From assembly GCF_000971395.1 (NCBI RefSeq), contig NZ_BBME01000011.1:248001-312000 (forward strand): DNA of 64,000 bases. Reading direction: 5' to 3'. This stretch comes from Demequina iriomotensis (lineage in GTDB: Bacteria; Actinomycetota; Actinomycetes; Actinomycetales; Demequinaceae). Below the pieces are notes generated by a model that made no database searches, was not told where the DNA came from, and saw only the letters and a program-made list of their open reading frames with translations. The translations under genes were made by a program, and so were the position numbers. Positions 28,097-36,877 of this stretch are shown in pieces (the stretch's first letter is position 1; every line of letters starts with the position of its first letter).

Positions 28097-28519
28097 ATGA
28101 GCGACGTGGTCAAGCACGAGTCCGGGGACGTCACCGTCCGCAAGGCACGCATCCTTCTGTACAGCGACGATCGCAACGTGCGTGAGAAGGTGCGCTTCGC
28201 GGTGGGACCCACCACCCACGGCCAGCCGATCGAGTGGACCGAGACCGCGACGCATGCGGCCGTCACCGAGCGCCTCGACAATGCGACCTTCGACCTGGTG
28301 ATCCTCGACGGCGAGACCGCGAAGGTGGGCGGCATGGCCGTCGCGCGCCAGATGCGTCACGAGCTGTACTCGTGCCCCCCGATCCTGCTGCTCGTCGGGC
28401 GGCCCGGTGACGCGTGGCTCGCCACGTGGTCCGAGGCGGACGCCGCGGTGTCGCACCCGCTCGACCCGTTCGTGCTGCGCGACGCCGTCGACGCGTTCTT
28501 CGCGCCCGCGACCGCCTGA
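28097..28519 (+). CDS. Receiver-domain-like regulator without output domain
   Basis: A 140-aa protein with a CheY-like pattern: ARILLYSDDRNVREKVRFAV at the N-terminus (acidic pair), DLVILDGETAKVGGMAVARQMR around the presumptive phospho-acceptor Asp, and ILLLVGRPGDAW in place of the signalling Thr/Ser strand. No DNA-binding domain follows. I cannot see a partner kinase in the window. It is divergent from ctaE and 11 bp upstream of trpD, the arrangement I recall from other actinobacteria. ATG at 28097 lies seven bases after CAGAAT; ATG at 28088 is possible. Confidence 0.75.
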   Translation: MSDVVKHESGDVTVRKARILLYSDDRNVREKVRFAVGPTTHGQPIEWTETATHAAVTERLDNATFDLVILDGETAKVGGMAVARQMRHELYSCPPILLLVGRPGDAWLATWSEADAAVSHPLDPFVLRDAVDAFFAPATA

Positions 28520-28530
28520 GGCGCGCGACG

Positions 28531-29571
28531 ATGGCGACGCTTCAGGATCTCCTCGCTCGCCTCGTCGAGCATGAGGACCTCACGGCGGAGGAGACGTCCG
28601 CCGTCATGGACTCGGTGCTGACCGACTCCGCGTCGCCCGTCGCGATGGGCGCGTTCCTGGCGGCGCTGCGCGTCAAGCGGGAGACGCCGGCCGAGGTCGC
28701 GGGCCTGGCCGAGGCGATGCTCCGGCACGCGGTGCGGTTCGAGGTTCCCGGACGCACCGTCGACATCGTCGGCACGGGCGGCGACGGCGCGCACACCGTC
28801 AACATCTCGACCATGGCGTCCATCGTGATCGCCGGCGCCGGCCCGACCGTGGTCAAGCACGGCAACCGTGCGGCGACGTCGAAGTCGGGCTCGGCCGACG
28901 TGCTCGGCGCTCTCGGGGTGCGGCTCGACCTCCCCGTCGAGCGGGTGAAGGAGCTCGCGACCGAGGTGGGCATCACGTTCTGCTTCGCGCAGGTGTTCCA
29001 CCCGTCGATGCGCTTCGCCATGCCGATCCGCAAGGAGCTGGGCGTCCCGACCACCTTCAACATCCTGGGCCCGCTCACCAACCCGGCGCAGCCGCAGGCG
29101 ACCGCGATCGGCTCCTCGTCGCTGCGTGTCTCGCCGGTGCTCGCCGGCGTGATCGCCGCGCAGGGACGCGAGGCGCTCGTGTTCCACGGCGACGACGGCC
29201 TCGACGAGCTCGCTCCCACGGGCGCCGCGACCGTCTGGGAGGTGCGTGGCGGAGGCGTGACCGAGCTGCGGCTCGACCCGGTCGCCGACCTGGGCCTGCC
29301 GCGCATCGTGCTCGAGGATCTGCGCGGCGGCGAGGCGGAGGAGAACGCGGTCGTGGTGCGTCGGCTGCTCGGGGGCGCGACCGGCGCGGTGCGCGACACG
29401 GTCCTGCTCAACGCGGCCGCGGGCCTCGTGGCCGATGCGACCCTGCCCGGCACGTCGAGCGGCACGCTGGTCGAAAGGTTCGAGGCGGCCCTGGGCCACG
29501 CCGCGAGGTCCGTCGACTCGGGCGCGGCCGCCGATATGCTGGACCGCTGGGTGGCGGCCACTCAGTCCTGA
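28531..29571 (+). CDS. trpD: Anthranilate phosphoribosyltransferase
   Basis: A 346-aa enzyme transferring phosphoribose from PRPP to anthranilate, the second step of tryptophan synthesis. The PRPP/metal motif GTGGDGAHTVNIST, KHGNRAATSKSGSADVL and HPSMRFAMPIRKELG are all intact, and length is normal. Start ATG at 28531 follows the upstream regulator by 11 bp. Other trp genes are not in the window, consistent with the isolated trpD next to the bc1 operon in many actinobacteria. The 3' end overlaps the nuclease gene by 10 bp. Confidence 0.95.
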   Translation: MATLQDLLARLVEHEDLTAEETSAVMDSVLTDSASPVAMGAFLAALRVKRETPAEVAGLAEAMLRHAVRFEVPGRTVDIVGTGGDGAHTVNISTMASIVIAGAGPTVVKHGNRAATSKSGSADVLGALGVRLDLPVERVKELATEVGITFCFAQVFHPSMRFAMPIRKELGVPTTFNILGPLTNPAQPQATAIGSSSLRVSPVLAGVIAAQGREALVFHGDDGLDELAPTGAATVWEVRGGGVTELRLDPVADLGLPRIVLEDLRGGEAEENAVVVRRLLGGATGAVRDTVLLNAAAGLVADATLPGTSSGTLVERFEAALGHAARSVDSGAAADMLDRWVAATQS

Positions 29572-31289
29572 GCGCCGCGGGTGAGGGGCCTCGCGTCCCG
29601 GTCCGCGCGACGCGCCTGCACCCAGCGCGCGTGGCGCCCGGCTCCCGTGACGGGGCTCGACCATTCGCCGTCCACGTAGAGCAGCCGCGTGCCCGGGGCC
29701 TCGAGCCAACGAGACACCAGCTCGCGCTCCTCGACGAGCACCTCGACATCGAGCGCCAGCTCGTGCGTGGCGGCGCGCAGCCGATCGGCGGCCTCCCACA
29801 CGCGGTCCTTGACGCGCTCGGTCCCGGCCAGCGCCCCGCGGCTGAACGCCGCGACGTCCCACCAGTCGCCGTCGGGATGCACGGCGACGATCGAGCAGCG
29901 CGCGAGCGAGGCGAGCCGCTGCGCACGCATGGCTCCGTCCACGACTGCGCTCACGCCGTCGCGCAGCTCCGCGGCGCGCTCGTAGTCGAGCGCCTCGGCA
30001 CGCTCCGCGATCTGCCGTTCGAGCGCGCTCACCACCGGGGTCGGGTCCTCCCGCAGGGCCGAACGGGCCGCGTCGGCGGTGGCCTCGTACCCCGACTCTG
30101 CGCCGGCGATGCACGGCGCCGCGCAGGCGCCCAGGTCCTTGAGCAGGCACGCGCGCGCGTTCGCGCGCGGCACCACCGGCAGCCGCGTGGTGCAGGTCCG
30201 CACGCCGAGCGCGCCCTGGAGCACCTCGATCGCGAGCCTCGCGTCGCTCGCGGATCGCATCGGTCCGAGCGCCCCCTCGGGGCCGGTCACCGCGCGCGAC
30301 ACGGACAGCCGCGGATAGCGCTCGTCGGTGAGGCGCACCCACGCGGTCCGTTCGGGGCGTGCCGATCGTCGGTTGTAGCGCGGACGATGCTCGGCGATGA
30401 GGCGCACCTCGCGCACGTTCGCCTCGAGCTCCGTCGCGCACACGGTGGTGTCGACGTCGACCGCGAGCTCGAGCATGTCCCGTACCGACCGGCGCTGCTC
30501 GGCCGTGGTGAAGTAGGACTTCACCCGGGCGCGCAGGTTCTTCGAGGTGCCGACGTAAAGGCGCTCGCCCCGAGGTCCGCGGAACGTGTAGACACCTGGC
30601 TTGGGCGGCACGCGGTCCGCCATCGTGGCCTTCTTGCGGATGCGTTCGGGCATGGGGTTGCGCAGCGTGTCCAGGTCCTCGCGGTGGCTGATGCCGAACG
30701 CCGCGACCCGCTCGAGCATGCGGTGGAGGATCTCCGAGGTGGCACGCGCGTCCTCGAGGGCGCGGTGGTTCGGCTCGACCACCGTGCCGAAGACCTTGGC
30801 GAGGGTCGAGAGCTTCTTGTTGGGCGCCTCCTCCTTGGTGGTGGCCCGGCGTGCGAGGGTCACGGTGTCGACCACCTGGTTGCCCGGCCACGGGTAGCCG
30901 TGCGCCCGGCACGCCGCGCGCAGGAATCCCGTGTCGAACGGCGCGTTGTGCGCCACGAGGACGGCGTCGCCCAGGAACTCGAGGAACGACGGCAGCACCT
31001 GCTCGATGCGCGGCGCGGCGACGACCATGGCGTCGGTGATGCCGGTGAGGGCGACGATGAACGGAGGGATGGGGGCCCCGGGATCGACGAGGGTCTGGAA
31101 CTCGCCGATCACCTCGCCTCCGCGCGTCTTGACCGCGCCGATCTCGGTGATGTGCGCCTTGTCGGGGGACGTGCCGGTGGTCTCGAGGTCGACCACCACG
31201 AACGTGGTGCGATGGAGGGGCTCGCCGACGTCCTCGAACGATCGCTGCTGGTGCAGGAGCTGCTCGACGGTCTCGGCGGGGCTGGTCAC
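29562..31289 (-). CDS. DEDDh exonuclease fused to a GIY-YIG/UvrC-like nuclease
   Basis: A 575-aa two-domain nuclease. The N-terminal DnaQ-type 3'-5' exonuclease (about 25-190) has VVDLETTGTSPDKAHITEIGA, HNAPFDTGFL and HRALEDARATSEI, which give the DEDDh residues. A central GIY-YIG domain (GVYTFRGPRGERLYVGTSKNLRARVKSYF, written here as one motif region near 235-265) resembles UvrC/Cho, followed by a UvrC-like Cys-containing region. The family is widespread in actinobacteria and is linked to DNA repair by homology only. Start GTG at 31289: TACCGT ends six bases upstream. Confidence 0.9.
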   Translation of the reverse strand: MTSPAETVEQLLHQQRSFEDVGEPLHRTTFVVVDLETTGTSPDKAHITEIGAVKTRGGEVIGEFQTLVDPGAPIPPFIVALTGITDAMVVAAPRIEQVLPSFLEFLGDAVLVAHNAPFDTGFLRAACRAHGYPWPGNQVVDTVTLARRATTKEEAPNKKLSTLAKVFGTVVEPNHRALEDARATSEILHRMLERVAAFGISHREDLDTLRNPMPERIRKKATMADRVPPKPGVYTFRGPRGERLYVGTSKNLRARVKSYFTTAEQRRSVRDMLELAVDVDTTVCATELEANVREVRLIAEHRPRYNRRSARPERTAWVRLTDERYPRLSVSRAVTGPEGALGPMRSASDARLAIEVLQGALGVRTCTTRLPVVPRANARACLLKDLGACAAPCIAGAESGYEATADAARSALREDPTPVVSALERQIAERAEALDYERAAELRDGVSAVVDGAMRAQRLASLARCSIVAVHPDGDWWDVAAFSRGALAGTERVKDRVWEAADRLRAATHELALDVEVLVEERELVSRWLEAPGTRLLYVDGEWSSPVTGAGRHARWVQARRADRDARPLTRGAQD

Positions 31290-31386
31290 GTGATGACGGT
31301 ACGTCGGCCCACCGACAGCGCTCGCCGTTGCTTGATCTGCCTGCCATGACGTCGCAATGTCAGACCCCCCTCCTAGCGTGTGGAGC

Positions 31387-31587
31387 ATGTTGATCGATTG
31401 CGATTCGTGCGAGATGCGCGGCAAGGCATGCGGAGACTGCGTGGTGTCGTTCCTCACCATCGAGGTGCGGCCGTCCGACCGGAGCACGGTCGAGGTGGAC
31501 CAGGATCAGGCGGCGGCGATGTCGGTGCTCGCAGAGGGCGGGCTCGTGCCGCCGCTCAGGCTGGTCCGCCCGCCGCGCGCGAGCTGA
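31387..31587 (+). CDS. Small conserved CxxC protein
   Basis: A 66-aa protein, MLIDCDSCEMRGKACGDCVV followed by a short beta-rich and helical segment. Its four cysteines (two C-x2-C-like pairs) suggest a zinc knuckle. Small proteins with this N-terminus are widespread in actinobacteria with no known role, as far as I recall. ATG at 31387 follows a TAGCGT hexamer by seven bases; there is no ribosome-binding sequence. A terminator follows. Confidence 0.8.
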   Translation: MLIDCDSCEMRGKACGDCVVSFLTIEVRPSDRSTVEVDQDQAAAMSVLAEGGLVPPLRLVRPPRAS

Positions 31588-31594
31588 GACGCGC

Positions 31595-31632
31595 GGCACG
31601 CCGGGGGAGCGGGTGGCTCCTCCCGGCGTGCC
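31595..31632 (+). terminator. Terminator after the 66-aa gene
   Basis: GGCACGCCGGG (from 31595) pairs with CCCGGCGTGCC (ending 31632), with GAGC/GCTC pairing inside, 8 bp beyond the stop. It may serve both convergent genes. Confidence 0.8.
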
Positions 31633-31654
31633 CTGACGCGGCTCGCGCGGCGTG

Positions 31655-33100
31655 TCAGGCGGCGTCGACGGCGGCGCGGCCCGTGGCGTGGCCATGGCGC
31701 CGCATGACGGTCTCGTCGGGGTCGTAGGACAGGCGCACCGTGTCGAGGCGGTCGGTCGCCGTGCCCACGAGAGCGCGCTCGTCGATCGGGCGCTCGACGA
31801 AGTTCGCGTACTGATGCGCACCCGCCCATGGCGCGAGCGACGCCAGCGCGGCCTCGACCATCGCGGCCGCGGCGGCGGCATCTGCGTGGGGCGTGACCGG
31901 CGCGACCGCCACGGCGGCGACCGCGCCGTCGATGCCGGTGAGCGCCGCATCTTCGCCGGCCCGCGGGGCGAGCGCCCCGCCCAGCTGGCGCAGGTCGGCC
32001 GACACCACGCCCGCGCAGTCCGGGGAGTCGAGAGCGGCGAGCCACGCATCGATGGCAGCCGCGTCGAGCGTGGCGAGCACCAGGCCCTCGGCGACGCCCG
32101 CCGACGGCTCAGGCGGGTCCATCGCGAGGTGGCCGAGCGTCTCGAGCGGTGCCGGGGCGACGTCGTCCATGAACGGCTCGAGCTCGCGCAAGGGCGAGAG
32201 CAGGCGGTCCGCGAGGCCGGCCGATCCGACCACGGCGGCCTGCACCAGCACCAGCTCCGCCCCGCGCAGGTGCGGGGGCAGGGCGTCGATGTCCGGGAAC
32301 CGGACCACCCGCGCGACGGTGGTGACCTCGTGCGGGAGCGTCGGGATGAGCCGCGCCCACGCCGTGAGGACCTCGGCTGCGCGTCCGCGCGGCCACCAGA
32401 GCGTCCCCGCCACCAGGTGCGGCACATCGAACAGCCGCAGCGTCAGCTCGGTGACCACGCCCGCGCCTCCTCCGCCGCGCAGCGCCCAGAACAGGTCGGC
32501 GTGCTCGGAGGGGGAGGCGATCACCACCGCGCCGCCCGGCAGCGCCACGCGCGCCGCGAGGATCGTGCCCGCGCCGAGGCCGTGCAGCCGGCCGAGCCAG
32601 CCGATCCCGCCGCCGAGGCAGTAGCCGACCACTCCGACGGTCCGCGACGATCCGGAGAGGCCGGCGAGCCCATGCGGCGCGGCCGCATCGGAGACGTCGC
32701 CCCACGTCGCGCCCGCGCCGACGGTGGCGGTGCGCGCCTCGGCGTCGATCACCACGGCGGAGAGCGCGCTCATGCGGAGCAGGATCGCGCCGTCGAGCGG
32801 GCCGAGCGCGACCGCGCCGTGGCCGGACGACTGCGGAGCGACGCGCACGCCCATCCGGGTGGCGAGGCGCAGGGTGCGCGCGACGTCCGCCTCGGACCGC
32901 GCGAGCACGACGGCGACCGGGTGCTGGTCGACGCCGAGCTGCCACGCGGCGCGCGCCGCGTCCCAGTCGAGGTCGGCCGGACGGACCAGGGCGCCGTCGA
33001 GGCGGTCGGACAGGCCGTCGAGCGCCACGTCGAGGGCATGGACGCCGAGTCGGGTCGGGCTCGCGGTGCGCGCCGCGACAGCAGGGGCGGACAGGGACAT
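31655..33100 (-). CDS. FAD-linked oxidase (berberine-bridge-enzyme-like)
   Basis: A 481-aa oxidoreductase of the VAO/PCMH flavoprotein fold. The N-terminal FAD domain (about 60-230) has APQSSGHGAV with His94, the expected covalent FAD attachment, and GGGIGWLGR. The C-terminal short BBE segment includes HQYANFVE. At the position of the second attachment cysteine of bicovalent members there is Ser, so attachment is probably through His only. Such enzymes oxidise sugars or secondary metabolites; substrate unknown. A GGAGG sequence precedes the ATG. It stands alone between terminators and looks like an accessory insertion in the core block. Confidence 0.85.
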   Translation of the reverse strand: MSLSAPAVAARTASPTRLGVHALDVALDGLSDRLDGALVRPADLDWDAARAAWQLGVDQHPVAVVLARSEADVARTLRLATRMGVRVAPQSSGHGAVALGPLDGAILLRMSALSAVVIDAEARTATVGAGATWGDVSDAAAPHGLAGLSGSSRTVGVVGYCLGGGIGWLGRLHGLGAGTILAARVALPGGAVVIASPSEHADLFWALRGGGGAGVVTELTLRLFDVPHLVAGTLWWPRGRAAEVLTAWARLIPTLPHEVTTVARVVRFPDIDALPPHLRGAELVLVQAAVVGSAGLADRLLSPLRELEPFMDDVAPAPLETLGHLAMDPPEPSAGVAEGLVLATLDAAAIDAWLAALDSPDCAGVVSADLRQLGGALAPRAGEDAALTGIDGAVAAVAVAPVTPHADAAAAAAMVEAALASLAPWAGAHQYANFVERPIDERALVGTATDRLDTVRLSYDPDETVMRRHGHATGRAAVDAA

Positions 33101-33173
33101 GATCGGTACCTCCGGGTTGGATTCCGGATCATGCTCGCGCCGTCCGATTCGTCCCGACAGCCCCGACTTGTGG

Positions 33174-33193
33174 TGCCCCTCGCTCGGGGGGCA
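33174..33193 (-). terminator. Short hairpin downstream of the FadD15-type gene
   Basis: TGCCCC (33174-33179) pairs with GGGGCA (33188-33193) around an 8-nt loop, 31 bp beyond the stop codon. It is weaker than the other terminators here. Confidence 0.4.
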
Positions 33194-33223
33194 TAGGGCA
33201 TGGGGTGCCGGATGCCCCCTGGT

Positions 33224-35017
33224 CTAGCGGGGAGCGGTCGCGTACAGCGCGTCGACGTCCGCGGCGAAGTCCCGCAGCACCTGCCCCCGCTTGACCTTCA
33301 ACGACGGCGTGAGGTGGCCGCCCTCGACGGTGAAGTCGGTCGGCAGGATCTCCCAGCGCCGGATCGACTCGGCGCGCGAGACCGCGCTGTTCGCCCTGGT
33401 CACCGCCTTCTCGAGGTGCTCCCGCACCACGGGGTGCGCCGCCGCCTCCGCGACCGGCATGACGGGGAGGCCGTGGCTGGTGAGCCACCCGGGCAGCGCC
33501 TCGGCGTCAAGCGTGAGGAGCGCCCCGATGAACGGGCGCGCATCGCCGACGACCACGCACTGGCTCACGAGCGCGTACCCGCGGATCCGGTCCTCGAGCA
33601 GCGCGGGCGCGACGTTCTTGCCGCCGGCCGTGACGATGATCTCCTTCTTGCGGCCCGTGATGTAGAGGAAGCCGTCCGCGTCCTCGCGGCCGATGTCGCC
33701 CGTGTGGAACCAGCCGTCCCGCACGGCGTCGGCGGTCGCCTCGGGGTTGCGGTGGTAGCCGCGGAAGAGCATGTCTCCGCGCAGGAGGATCTCGCCGTCG
33801 TCCGCGATCCGCGTCTCGAAGCCGGGCAGCGCGGGACCGACCGAGCCGATCCGCGAGCGGGCCGTCCGGTTGACGTGCGAGGCGGCCGTGACCTCGGTGA
33901 GGCCGTAGCCCTCCATGACCTGGAGGCCGAGCCCGTTGTAGAAGTGGCCCAGGCGCTCGCCGAGCGGTGCCGATCCCGAGATCGCGTGGATCGCCCGGCC
34001 TCCGAGCACCTCGCGGATCTTCGCGAGCACCAGGCGGTCGGCCACCGCGTGGCGCGCCTTGAGGCCGAGCGAGGGACCGGACGGGGTCGCCAGCGCCGTG
34101 GAGTAGTCGATCGCCTGCTTCGCGGCCCACCGGAAGATCCGGACCTTCCCGCCGGCGGCGGCCTTCTGCTCGGCGGAGTTGTACACCTTCTCGAAGACCC
34201 GCGGCACGGCCAGGATCAAGGTCGGGCGGAAGGTCGCGAAGTACGGCACCAGCTTCCGAGAGTCGGGGCAGTACCCGATGGTGGTGCCGCAGGCGAGCAG
34301 CACCACCTCCACGAGCCGCGCGAGCGAGTGCGCGAGCGTGAGGAACAGCACGGAGCTGGAGTCCTCGCGCATGAGGACGTCCGGCAGCTCCTGCTGGATG
34401 CCGTACGTGTGGCGGACGAAGTTGAGATGCGTGAGCACCGCGCCCTTGGGCCGTCCGGTGGTGCCGGAGGTGTAGACGATCGTCGCCGGGTCCTCGAGGG
34501 TCGCCAGTGCGGCCCGTTCGGCGACGAGCGAGTCGGGGATGCCGGCGCCCGCGGCCTCGAGCGCGGCGATGCAGCCCTCGTCGATGACCTGGACGTCGCT
34601 CAGCGGGCTCTCGGGATCCGTCGCGACCTGTCGGGCGAGCGCTGCGTGCGCCTCCGTCTCGACGAACAGCAGCGACACGTCGGCGTCCGACGTGATCCAG
34701 TCGATCTGCGAGGACGACGACGTGTCGTAGATCGGGACCGGCAGCGCGCCCACGGTCCAGATCGCGATGTCGAGGATCGACCACTCGATGCGGGTCCGCG
34801 CCATGATGCCCACGCTCTGCCCCGGCTCGACGCCGCGCGCGATGAGCCCCTTCGCGACGGCGGTCACCCACGCCTGCGCCTGGGCGCCGGTGACGTCGAT
34901 CCACGCGTCGTCGTCGTCGGCGTACCGCATCACCACCTTGTCGGCATGGACGCGCCACGCGTCCGCGATGAGGGCGACGATGTTGGGGGCGTAGTCCGCG
35001 GGCGCGGGATGGCTCAT
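33224..35017 (-). CDS. Long-chain acyl-CoA synthetase (FadD15-type AMP-forming ligase)
   Basis: A 597-aa acyl-adenylating ligase. The AMP-binding P-loop TIVYTSGTTGRPKGAVLTH is intact, with EGYGLTEVTAAS and the GWFHTGDIGREDADGFLYITGRKKE hinge region (given by its key parts) and the catalytic late Lys in SLKVKRGQVL. It activates long-chain fatty acids to acyl-CoA for membrane lipid synthesis or oxidation. I chose ATG at 35017 (MSHPAP), which has GGGAG nine bases upstream; ATG at 35032 (MGVPKMSHP) is the alternative. It is divergent from the ROK kinase gene. Confidence 0.93.
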   Translation of the reverse strand: MSHPAPADYAPNIVALIADAWRVHADKVVMRYADDDDAWIDVTGAQAQAWVTAVAKGLIARGVEPGQSVGIMARTRIEWSILDIAIWTVGALPVPIYDTSSSSQIDWITSDADVSLLFVETEAHAALARQVATDPESPLSDVQVIDEGCIAALEAAGAGIPDSLVAERAALATLEDPATIVYTSGTTGRPKGAVLTHLNFVRHTYGIQQELPDVLMREDSSSVLFLTLAHSLARLVEVVLLACGTTIGYCPDSRKLVPYFATFRPTLILAVPRVFEKVYNSAEQKAAAGGKVRIFRWAAKQAIDYSTALATPSGPSLGLKARHAVADRLVLAKIREVLGGRAIHAISGSAPLGERLGHFYNGLGLQVMEGYGLTEVTAASHVNRTARSRIGSVGPALPGFETRIADDGEILLRGDMLFRGYHRNPEATADAVRDGWFHTGDIGREDADGFLYITGRKKEIIVTAGGKNVAPALLEDRIRGYALVSQCVVVGDARPFIGALLTLDAEALPGWLTSHGLPVMPVAEAAAHPVVREHLEKAVTRANSAVSRAESIRRWEILPTDFTVEGGHLTPSLKVKRGQVLRDFAADVDALYATAPR

Positions 35018-35102
35018 CTTTGGGACTCCCATGGCAGTAGGGGGGACGTGTCAGACGATAGCCTTGACGGAGTCCCAGCGAGGTAGCGGAAGGCCACAGA
35101 GA

Positions 35103-36065
35103 ATGCATGCAATCGGCGTAGACATCGGCGGCACGAAGATCGCGGTCGGTGTGGTCGACGAGCACGGCGCGATCGTCGCGAAGACGAAGCGCAAGACCAA
35201 GCCTCAGGATCCCGCGAGCATCGATGCCGCGATCGCCGATGCGGTGGCCGAGCTCGCCGTCGATCACGAGTTCCACGCCGTGGGCCTCGCGGCCGCCGGG
35301 TTCGTCTCCTCCGATCAGGAGAACGTGCTCTTCGCCCCCAACATCGCGTGGCGCGACTACCCGCTGGCCAAGAACGTGGGCGAGCTCATCGGCCGCGACG
35401 ACATCGCGGTGGTCGTGGAGAACGATGCGAACGCCGCCGGGTGGGCGGAGTTCGCCTTCGGCGCCGCTCGCGACGTCAAGCACATGGTGCTGCTCACCAT
35501 CGGCACCGGCCTGGGCGCGGCGCTCGTGGTCGACGGCAAGCTGGTCCGCGGCGCCTACGGCTTCGCCGCGGAGCTCGGCCACCTGCGGGTGGTGCCCAAC
35601 GGCCATTCGTGCGGCTGCGGCCTGCGCGGCTGCTGGGAGCAGTACGCCTCGGGCTCCGCCCTCACGCGCGAGGCGCGCCGCGCTGCGGTCGACCGTCCCG
35701 TCCGCGCCTCCGGGCTTCTCGAGCTCGCCGGCGGCGACGCCACGGCGATCACCGGCCCGCAGGTCACGCAGATCGCCATGGACGGTGACGAGCTCGGGCT
35801 CGAGCTGCTCGCGGAGCTGGGACGCTGGATCGGCGAGGGCTCGGCGTCGCTCGCCGCGGCGCTCGACCCCGAGCTGTTCGTCATCGGCGGGGGCGTGGTC
35901 GCCGCCGGGGACCTGCTGCTCCACCCGGCCCGCAAGGCGTTCGAGGCGAACCTGCCCGCGCGCGGCCACCGTCCCATCGTGCCCATCGTCGCCGCGGAGA
36001 TGGGCAACGACGCGGGCATCGTCGGCGCCGCCGACCTCGCCCGCCTCGCCTCCGCCGACCGCTAG
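35103..36065 (+). CDS. ROK-family sugar kinase (probable glucokinase)
   Basis: A 320-aa ROK protein. It has the ATP-binding N-terminal IGVDIGGTKIAVGVVD, the catalytic Asp in VVENDANAAGWAEF, and the zinc motif beginning ELGHLRVVPNGHSCGCGLRG (His plus three Cys). There is no N-terminal HTH, so it is a kinase and not a repressor. Glucose is the likely substrate from the ENDANAA and AELGH pattern. ATG at 35103 has GGAAGG upstream. It lies 16 bp before plsC, and PPi-PFK and DAHP synthase follow, linking sugar phosphorylation to phospholipid and aromatic precursors. Confidence 0.88.
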   Translation: MHAIGVDIGGTKIAVGVVDEHGAIVAKTKRKTKPQDPASIDAAIADAVAELAVDHEFHAVGLAAAGFVSSDQENVLFAPNIAWRDYPLAKNVGELIGRDDIAVVVENDANAAGWAEFAFGAARDVKHMVLLTIGTGLGAALVVDGKLVRGAYGFAAELGHLRVVPNGHSCGCGLRGCWEQYASGSALTREARRAAVDRPVRASGLLELAGGDATAITGPQVTQIAMDGDELGLELLAELGRWIGEGSASLAAALDPELFVIGGGVVAAGDLLLHPARKAFEANLPARGHRPIVPIVAAEMGNDAGIVGAADLARLASADR

Positions 36066-36081
36066 GAACCTCCCCGGAATC

Positions 36082-36795
36082 ATGAGCGACACCTACTACC
36101 GCCTCTTCAAGCACGTCCTGGTCGGGCCGGCGCTCAAGGGCGTCTACAAGCCGTCCGTCGAGGGCGAGGAGCACATCCCGGAGACGGGTGGCGCGATCCT
36201 CGCGTCCAACCACCTGTCCTTCTCGGACTCGGTGTTCCTGCCCGTCGTGATCAAGCGCAAGGTGGTGTTCCTCGGCAAGGAGGAGTACTTCACCGGCAAG
36301 GGCGTCAAGGGATACGCGACGAAGGCCTTCATGGAGGGCGTCGGCACCATCCCCGTCCACCGCGGCGGCGGGCGGGCCTCGGAGGCCGCCCTGCGCACGG
36401 GCCTGCAGGTGGTGCAGGGCGGCGAGCTCCTCGGGATCTACCCGGAGGGCACCCGCAGCCCCGACGGTCGCCTCTACCGCGGCAAGACCGGGGTGGCGCG
36501 CCTCGCGATCGAGTCCGGGGCCCCCGTGATCCCCGTCGCGATGATCGACACGCACATCGCGCAGCCCATCGGGCAGAAGGTGCCCAAGCGCCACCCGATC
36601 GGCGTGCGCATCGGCCCCGCCATCGACCTGTCGGACTTCGACGGTCGGCAGGAGGACCGGGCCGCGCTGCGCGAGGCCACCGACCGCATCATGGCCGCGA
36701 TCGCCGCGCTGTCGGGTCAGGAGTACGTCGAGCGCGACGCCGCGATCGTGAAGCGGGAGCTCGCCAAGGAGGCTCGCCGGGAGGCGGGGGAGTAG
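36082..36795 (+). CDS. 1-acylglycerol-3-phosphate O-acyltransferase (PlsC family)
   Basis: A 237-aa membrane-associated acyltransferase. It has the catalytic NHLSFSD (His-x4-Asp) block and the substrate block IYPEGTRSPDG, with VPHRGGG-type motif between (IPVHRGGG). It would convert lysophosphatidic acid to phosphatidic acid. Start ATG at 36082 lies 16 bp after the ROK kinase stop, so the pair is probably one transcript. The basic C-terminus (KRELAKEARREAGE) may bind membrane. Confidence 0.92.
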   Translation: MSDTYYRLFKHVLVGPALKGVYKPSVEGEEHIPETGGAILASNHLSFSDSVFLPVVIKRKVVFLGKEEYFTGKGVKGYATKAFMEGVGTIPVHRGGGRASEAALRTGLQVVQGGELLGIYPEGTRSPDGRLYRGKTGVARLAIESGAPVIPVAMIDTHIAQPIGQKVPKRHPIGVRIGPAIDLSDFDGRQEDRAALREATDRIMAAIAALSGQEYVERDAAIVKRELAKEARREAGE

Positions 36796-36831
36796 GTCCC
36801 CCGTCCCGGCTCCGCGCGCATCGTCGCGCGC

Positions 36832-36837
36832 CTAGAA
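36832..36837 (+). promoter_or_regulatory. -10 element TAGAAT upstream of PPi-PFK
   Basis: TAGAAT fits the TAnnnT -10. It lies about 40 bp upstream of the ATG at 36878, leaving a real leader with GAAAGG as ribosome-binding sequence. This gene is therefore a contrast to the leaderless set. Confidence 0.5.
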
Positions 36838-36877
36838 TGACCACGAAATCCGCAAGACACAGAACGAAAGGTCCGTC

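Noticed and set aside
31655-33100. FAD oxidase as a bicovalent flavoenzyme through His94 and Cys161
   Set aside because: Cys161 sits directly before the GGGIG loop, not about ten residues earlier where the second attachment cysteine lies; that position is Ser.
35149-36795. A single 548-codon frame joining the ROK kinase region to PlsC, suggesting a fusion
   Set aside because: Only the PlsC part is in this frame; the kinase is in another frame with its own start and stop. The join is a chance absence of stops.
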